A stretch of 64,000 bases of DNA from Geomobilibacter sp964431365. GTDB taxonomy: Bacteria > Desulfobacterota > Desulfuromonadia > Geobacterales > DSM-12255. The notes under the pieces were generated by a model. That model did no database searches and was not told where the DNA came from. It worked only from the letters and a program-made list of their open reading frames with translations. Of the stretch, positions 60,518 through 64,000 are shown piece by piece (position 1 is the stretch's first letter; every line of letters starts with the position of its first letter). The DNA lies in the NCBI GenBank assembly GCA_964431365.1, contig CAYSJJ010000009.1, forward strand, positions 1 to 64,000, given 5' to 3'. The translations under genes were made by a program, and so were the position numbers.

Positions 60518-61344
60518 GTAGTGAATCTTGTTTCTCGCACCTCGCACCTCGCACCTCGTTCCTCGTTTCAGTAGTAATGCCGTCCTACAATCAGGTCTCG
60601 TTTCTGGAAGAGGCGGTGCGGTCGGTCCTCGACCAGGCCGGCGTCGAGGTGGAACTGCTGGTGATGGATCCCGGCTCGACGGACGGGTCGCGACAGCTGC
60701 TGGTCCGCCTGGGAGAGGAGTACGGCGGCCGGCTCCGGCTGATCTTCGAGCCGGACCAGGGGCAGTCCGATGCGGTGAACCGGGGGATGGCGCTGGCAGC
60801 CGGCCGGGTGCTGGGATGGCTCAATTCCGACGACCGGCTGCGGCCCGGGGCGCTGGCGCGGCTTGCCGGGCATCTGGATCACGACCGGCCGGCCTGGCTC
60901 TATGGCCGCTCCGGGATGATCGACGGCGAGGGGAGGGGTATCTCCAGCCTGATCGTCCGGTACAAGAACTGGCGAGGGGGGCGTTTTTCCCGGCTGAAGC
61001 TCCTGACCGAGAACTTCATCCCCCAGATGGCGACCTTCTGGAACAGAGAGATGTGGGAGCGGGCCGGCGGTCTCGACACGCGGAAGGACCTGGACATGGA
61101 CTACGACCTCTGGCTCCGCTTCGCCGCGGTTGCCGAACCGGCGGTGCTGGCGGACGAGCTGGCCGATTTCCGGGTGCACGGCGCCGCCAAGGGGAGCGTG
61201 CGGACCGGCGAGCAGCTCGCCGCCGCCCTGGCCACGGCCCGGGAACACGGGGCGGCTCTGGGGTGGCGCGGCAGGGCCGCCCTGGCCGTTCATCGTCTCC
61301 TCTCCCTCCGGACGCGGCTGTTGTATCTGCTGCTGAAACCTTGA
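60514..61344 (+). CDS. GT2 glycosyltransferase with repeat-derived N-terminus
   Basis: A 276-residue GT-A enzyme: SVVMPSYNQVSFLEEAV, MDPGSTDGSRQL, GWLNSDDRLRPGAL with a DD metal site, and LDMDYDLWLRFAA. ATG 60514 overlaps the stop of the four-helix-bundle gene. The first ~20 residues (including FSHLAPRTSFL) are translated from the right heptad array, so the original start was probably lost or replaced when the element inserted. It is the last gene of the polysaccharide block and is convergent with sucD. Confidence 0.85.
   Translation: MSSESCFSHLAPRTSFLVSVVMPSYNQVSFLEEAVRSVLDQAGVEVELLVMDPGSTDGSRQLLVRLGEEYGGRLRLIFEPDQGQSDAVNRGMALAAGRVLGWLNSDDRLRPGALARLAGHLDHDRPAWLYGRSGMIDGEGRGISSLIVRYKNWRGGRFSRLKLLTENFIPQMATFWNREMWERAGGLDTRKDLDMDYDLWLRFAAVAEPAVLADELADFRVHGAAKGSVRTGEQLAAALATAREHGAALGWRGRAALAVHRLLSLRTRLLYLLLKP
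60534..60568. repeat. Right heptad array of the four-helix-bundle element
   Basis: Five heptads of the CTCGNNN type: CTCGCAC three times, CTCGTTC, CTCGTTT. The orientation is opposite to the left array at 60124-60165, so the two arrays form the inverted ends of a ~445-bp unit containing the four-helix-bundle gene. Confidence 0.9.
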
Positions 61345-61360
61345 CGGCAGGCGCGGGGTT

Positions 61361-61481
61361 CGAGGAGCGAGGACAAGAAGCGAAAAACGGCCGCCATGCT
61401 GGTTGCAGCAGGCGGCCGTTTATGTTCTGCTTCTCGAACCTCGAACCTCGAACCTCGAACCTCGAACCTCGAACCTCGAAC
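61361..61481. repeat. Inverted heptad arrays around the sucD terminator
   Basis: Left arm: CGAGGAG, CGAGGAC (61361-61374), then AGAAGCG (61376-61382) as at the 12194 locus. Right arm: seven perfect CTCGAAC heptads in a row (61433-61481). Between them lies the terminator of sucD instead of a gene. The right array ends 3 bp before the sucD stop codon. Confidence 0.9.
61383..61421 (-). terminator. Bidirectional intrinsic terminator between sucD and the GT2 gene
   Basis: AAACGGCCGCC (61385-61395) and GGCGGCCGTTT (61411-61421) are perfect inverted repeats with a 15-nt loop. On the minus strand the stem is followed by a five-T run (61387-61383), which suits sucD. The plus-strand T-run is only three bases. 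Confidence 0.85.
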
Positions 61482-61484
61482 CCG

Positions 61485-62375
61485 TTACTTCTTTTTCTTC
61501 CCGCTCTTCTCCAGCGCCTCCTGCATGGCGCTCCCCATCCTGGTCGGGCTGGGGGCGACGGTGACGCCGCACTCTTCCAGGGTCCGGATCTTGTCCTCGG
61601 CCTTTCCCTTGCCGCCGGTGATGATCGCACCGGCATGCCCCATCCGCTTCCCCGGCGGGGCGGTGACCCCGGCGATGAACGCCGCCACCGGCTTCTTCAT
61701 GTGTTCCCTGATCCAGTAGGCCGCCTCTTCCTCGGCGCCGCCGCCAATCTCGCCGATCATGAAGACCGCTTCGGTATCCGGGTCGTTGTTGAACAGCTTC
61801 AGGACGTCGATGTACTTCATGCCGATGATCGGGTCGCCGCCGATGCCGACGCAGGTGGACTGGCCGAGCCCCATGTCGGTGAGCTGCTTGACCGCCTCAT
61901 AGGTGAGGGTGCCGCTGCGGGAGACGACGCCGATCTTCCCCGGCTTGTGGATGTACCCCGGCATGATCCCCACCTTGCACTCCCCCGGCGTGATGACACC
62001 CGGGCAGTTGGGGCCGACCAGCCTGGTCTTGCTCCCTTCCAGGATCCGTTTGACCGGGACCATGTCGCGGACCGGTATCCCCTCGGTGATGCAGACCGCC
62101 AGGTCGATGCCGGCGGCGGTCGACTCCAGGATGGCATCGGCGGCACCGGGAGGGGGGACGAAGATCATGGAGACGTTGGCGCCGGTGTAGCGGACCGCCT
62201 CGTCAACGGTATTGAAAACCGGGATACCTTCGATGTGGATCCCACCCTTGCCGGGGGTGACGCCGGCGACGATCTTGCTCCCGTAGTCCCGGCACTGCTG
62301 GGTGTGGAACAGGCCGCTGCGGCCCGTGATCCCCTGGACGAGGATCTTCGAATCTTTGTTCAAGAGAATGGACAT
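61485..62375 (-). CDS. sucD: Succinate-CoA ligase alpha subunit SucD
   Basis: A 296-residue subunit carrying the phosphohistidine: His247 in RMGHAGAI. The N-terminal CoA-binding Rossmann domain has VQGITGRSGLFHTQQ and TPGKGG; VGPNCPGVITPGECKVG is also typical. It forms the TCA-cycle enzyme with SucC, encoded 90 nt upstream on the same strand. The Lys-rich C-terminus ends next to a heptad repeat array. Confidence 0.97.
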   Translation of the reverse strand: MSILLNKDSKILVQGITGRSGLFHTQQCRDYGSKIVAGVTPGKGGIHIEGIPVFNTVDEAVRYTGANVSMIFVPPPGAADAILESTAAGIDLAVCITEGIPVRDMVPVKRILEGSKTRLVGPNCPGVITPGECKVGIMPGYIHKPGKIGVVSRSGTLTYEAVKQLTDMGLGQSTCVGIGGDPIIGMKYIDVLKLFNNDPDTEAVFMIGEIGGGAEEEAAYWIREHMKKPVAAFIAGVTAPPGKRMGHAGAIITGGKGKAEDKIRTLEECGVTVAPSPTRMGSAMQEALEKSGKKKK

Positions 62376-62465
62376 GGTGCTATCTCCGTAATAGATGAAA
62401 TGTGAACGTTAGGGACCTGGGACCAGTAGGGCAGGGTTGTGCCGTTCCCTGAGCCCTGAGCTGCT

Positions 62466-63623
62466 CTACCCCAGCATTCCGACGATCTTCTGCGCCCCGT
62501 CGCCAAGCGTGTCGCCGGTCTGGACGTTGAGACCCGACTCGGCCAGGAGCTGCTTCCCTTCCTCTACCTGGGAGCCGTCCATCCGGACGACGATCGGGAG
62601 GGTGCACTGGACCTCGGACGCCGCCTCGATGATCCCCTGGGCGATCACGTCGCAGCGCATGATGCCGCCGAAGATGTTGACGAAGATCCCTTTGACGTCC
62701 GGGTCCTGGAGGATGATCTTGAACGCCTCGGCAACCTTTTCGCGGGTCGCCCCGCCCCCCACGTCCAGAAAGTTGGCGGGTTCGCCGCCGTATTCCTTGA
62801 GCACGTCCAGGGTGGCCATGGCCAGACCGGCGCCGTTGACCATGCAGCCGATGCTCCCCTGCAGCTTGATATAGGCGAGGTCATATTTGCCGGCGTTGAT
62901 CTCCAGGGTGTCCAGCTGGGAGTAGTCCAGCATGTCCGGATATTCGCGGTGCCGGTAGATGGCGTTGTCGTCGAAGGTGATCTTGGCGTCCATGGCCATG
63001 AGCCAGCCGGCCTTGGTGACCACCAGCGGGTTGATCTCCACCAGGGCGCAGTCCTTGTCCAGCGTGACCTTGTAAAGGTTCAGGATCAGCTCGACGCAGT
63101 CTTCGCAGAGACTGCCGGTCAGTCCGAGCGCCAGGGCGATCTTGCGCGCCTGGTACGGTCTGAGCCCCACGTAGGGGTCGATGGTCAGGACATGGATCTT
63201 TTCCGGCGACTTCTGGGCCACCTCTTCGATCTCCATCCCCCCTTCGGCCGAAGCGATCAGGCAGTAGCGGGAACTTTCACGGTCTAGGGTCAGGGAGAGG
63301 TAGAACTCACGGGCGATCTCCACCGCCTCCTCCACGAGTATCCTGCGGACCCTCAGCCCTTCCGGTCCGGTCTGCGGGGTGACCAGCCGTTTGCCGAACA
63401 GTTCCTTCCCCAACTCCTGGGCCTGTTCAGGGTGGTGGACCAGCTTGACCCCCCCCGCCTTGCCACGGCCGCCGGCATAGATCTGGGCCTTGACCACACA
63501 GCGCCCCCCCATCATCTTGGCGGCCCGTTCGACCTGGTCCGAGGTGAGCGCGACCCTGCCCCGCGGGATCGGTATCCCGTACGTGGCCAGGATCTCCTTT
63601 GCCTGGTACTCGTGAATGTTCAT
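62466..63623 (-). CDS. sucC: Succinate-CoA ligase beta subunit SucC
   Basis: A 385-residue ATP-grasp subunit: MNIHEYQAKEILATYGIPIP at the start, VVKAQIYAGGRGKAGGVKL in the nucleotide-binding domain, DCALVEINPLVVT for metal/nucleotide and GGIMRCDVIAQGII at the interface with SucD. AAGGAG lies upstream of the ATG. A candidate promoter on the minus strand is TTGCCA, 17 nt, TAATGA in 63661-63700. Confidence 0.97.
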   Translation of the reverse strand: MNIHEYQAKEILATYGIPIPRGRVALTSDQVERAAKMMGGRCVVKAQIYAGGRGKAGGVKLVHHPEQAQELGKELFGKRLVTPQTGPEGLRVRRILVEEAVEIAREFYLSLTLDRESSRYCLIASAEGGMEIEEVAQKSPEKIHVLTIDPYVGLRPYQARKIALALGLTGSLCEDCVELILNLYKVTLDKDCALVEINPLVVTKAGWLMAMDAKITFDDNAIYRHREYPDMLDYSQLDTLEINAGKYDLAYIKLQGSIGCMVNGAGLAMATLDVLKEYGGEPANFLDVGGGATREKVAEAFKIILQDPDVKGIFVNIFGGIMRCDVIAQGIIEAASEVQCTLPIVVRMDGSQVEEGKQLLAESGLNVQTGDTLGDGAQKIVGMLG

Positions 63624-64000
63624 GAATGCTCCACTCCTTTTTTAGTCAGGATGAACAACTTCATTATCAGTAAAAAAACGTCATGGCAAGCATGATTTTC
63701 AAAATTCGTTCTGAAAAGTACTAAAGGTTATAGACGATTCACCGTTAAATACAAGAGCCGCCCAGGCTTAATTCGGTGCTCATTAAAAATTTTTTTACGC
63801 TTTTGGCATGTGACATGCTTTTCCCAATGAGCGCGGTGCCAGTTAACTACTTTAATTTTAGCCATAGTTGCCGGTTAGCGGCGTGGCCAGGGCACTGATC
63901 AGGATAGTGAATCGGTTATTTCGCGGTCGCAGCTGCGCGGATTCCGGCATTAGACGTCTTTAGTACGTTATTTTATTCATATCGATACACAGAAGCGATG
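63624..64000. other. Intergenic region upstream of sucC to window end
   Basis: No gene is visible in these 377 nt. On the minus strand the sucC ribosome-binding site and a possible sigma70 promoter lie near the left end. Around 63803-63820 is GGCATGTGACATGC, a short palindrome that also vaguely resembles a -24/-12 site (TGGCAT, 5 nt, ATGCT) on the plus strand; it could serve a gene beyond the window. Confidence 0.4.

Noticed and set aside
60092..60568. Diversity-generating retroelement (Avd-like four-helix protein)
   Set aside because: No reverse transcriptase, template repeat or variable repeat is present in the window; the flanking repeats are simple heptads.
60528..62405. 625-codon plus-strand frame over the last GT2 gene and sucD
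   Set aside because: Out-of-frame read-through of the GT2 gene and antisense of sucD, kept open by the CTCGAAC repeat; no protein features.

Overview
The window reads as a chromosomal segment from a Geobacter-type member of the Desulfuromonadota (former Deltaproteobacteria). The evidence is a PpcA-type triheme cytochrome, two large multiheme c-type cytochromes, an OmcE-like tetraheme cytochrome with ResB/CcsB assembly factors, -24/-12 (sigma54-type) promoters, a ThiE-ThiD fusion behind a TPP riboswitch, a selenocysteine-containing SelD, and generally GC-rich DNA. The gene order purH..purD..purE-ppcA-resB-ccsB-cytochrome-cytochrome-NHL protein-omcE matches, from memory, the ppcA/omcE neighbourhood of Geobacter sulfurreducens.

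Layout. 1-1290: a possible gene tail, a palindromic repeat and a rhomboid protease. 1297-4290 (minus strand): thiamin operon (TPP riboswitch, attenuator, thiED, thiC). 4335-9088 (minus): a four-gene glycan operon (WecE-like aminotransferase, membrane protein, WecD-like acetyltransferase, GtrB/DPM-like glycosyltransferase). 9307-21683 (plus): alr, selD (in-frame UGA), an ASKHA activator-like protein, purH, a TMTC-like membrane/TPR protein, purD, an STT3/PglB-like oligosaccharyltransferase, a GT2 enzyme and purE. 21764-32128: extracellular electron transfer block with ppcA, cytochrome c biogenesis genes, 10/11-heme and 8-heme cytochromes, an NHL lipoprotein, an OmcE-like nanowire cytochrome behind a sigma54 promoter, and an outer-membrane beta-barrel. 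32551-61344: a large surface-polysaccharide region. It holds an ABC-2 O-antigen exporter whose permease (wzm) and ATPase (wzt) are separated by a cysD-cysNC-sulfonate ABC operon, then a capping-type methyltransferase, a sulfotransferase-glycosyltransferase fusion, and a long run of modular GT2/GT4/GT8-like enzymes. 61485-63623 (minus): sucC-sucD.

How the parts may work together. The cys genes supply APS/PAPS next to a sulfotransferase domain, so an exported, possibly sulfated polysaccharide is plausible. The ResB/CcsB pair matures the cytochromes encoded beside it.

The least-explained signal is a set of short-unit repeats arranged as inverted arms. Heptads of CTCGNNN occur at three loci: inside the ASKHA gene, around a small four-helix-bundle (23S-rRNA-IVP family) gene wedged between two glycosyltransferases, and against the sucD stop codon. 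Related inverted arms of about 9-bp units occur at 24760-24869 and, twice in tandem, at 32238-32485. Together they look like a cargo-optional mobile element class. Three long (120-190 bp) imperfect palindromes (64-186, 10460-10639, 13040-13228) form a separate repeat class.
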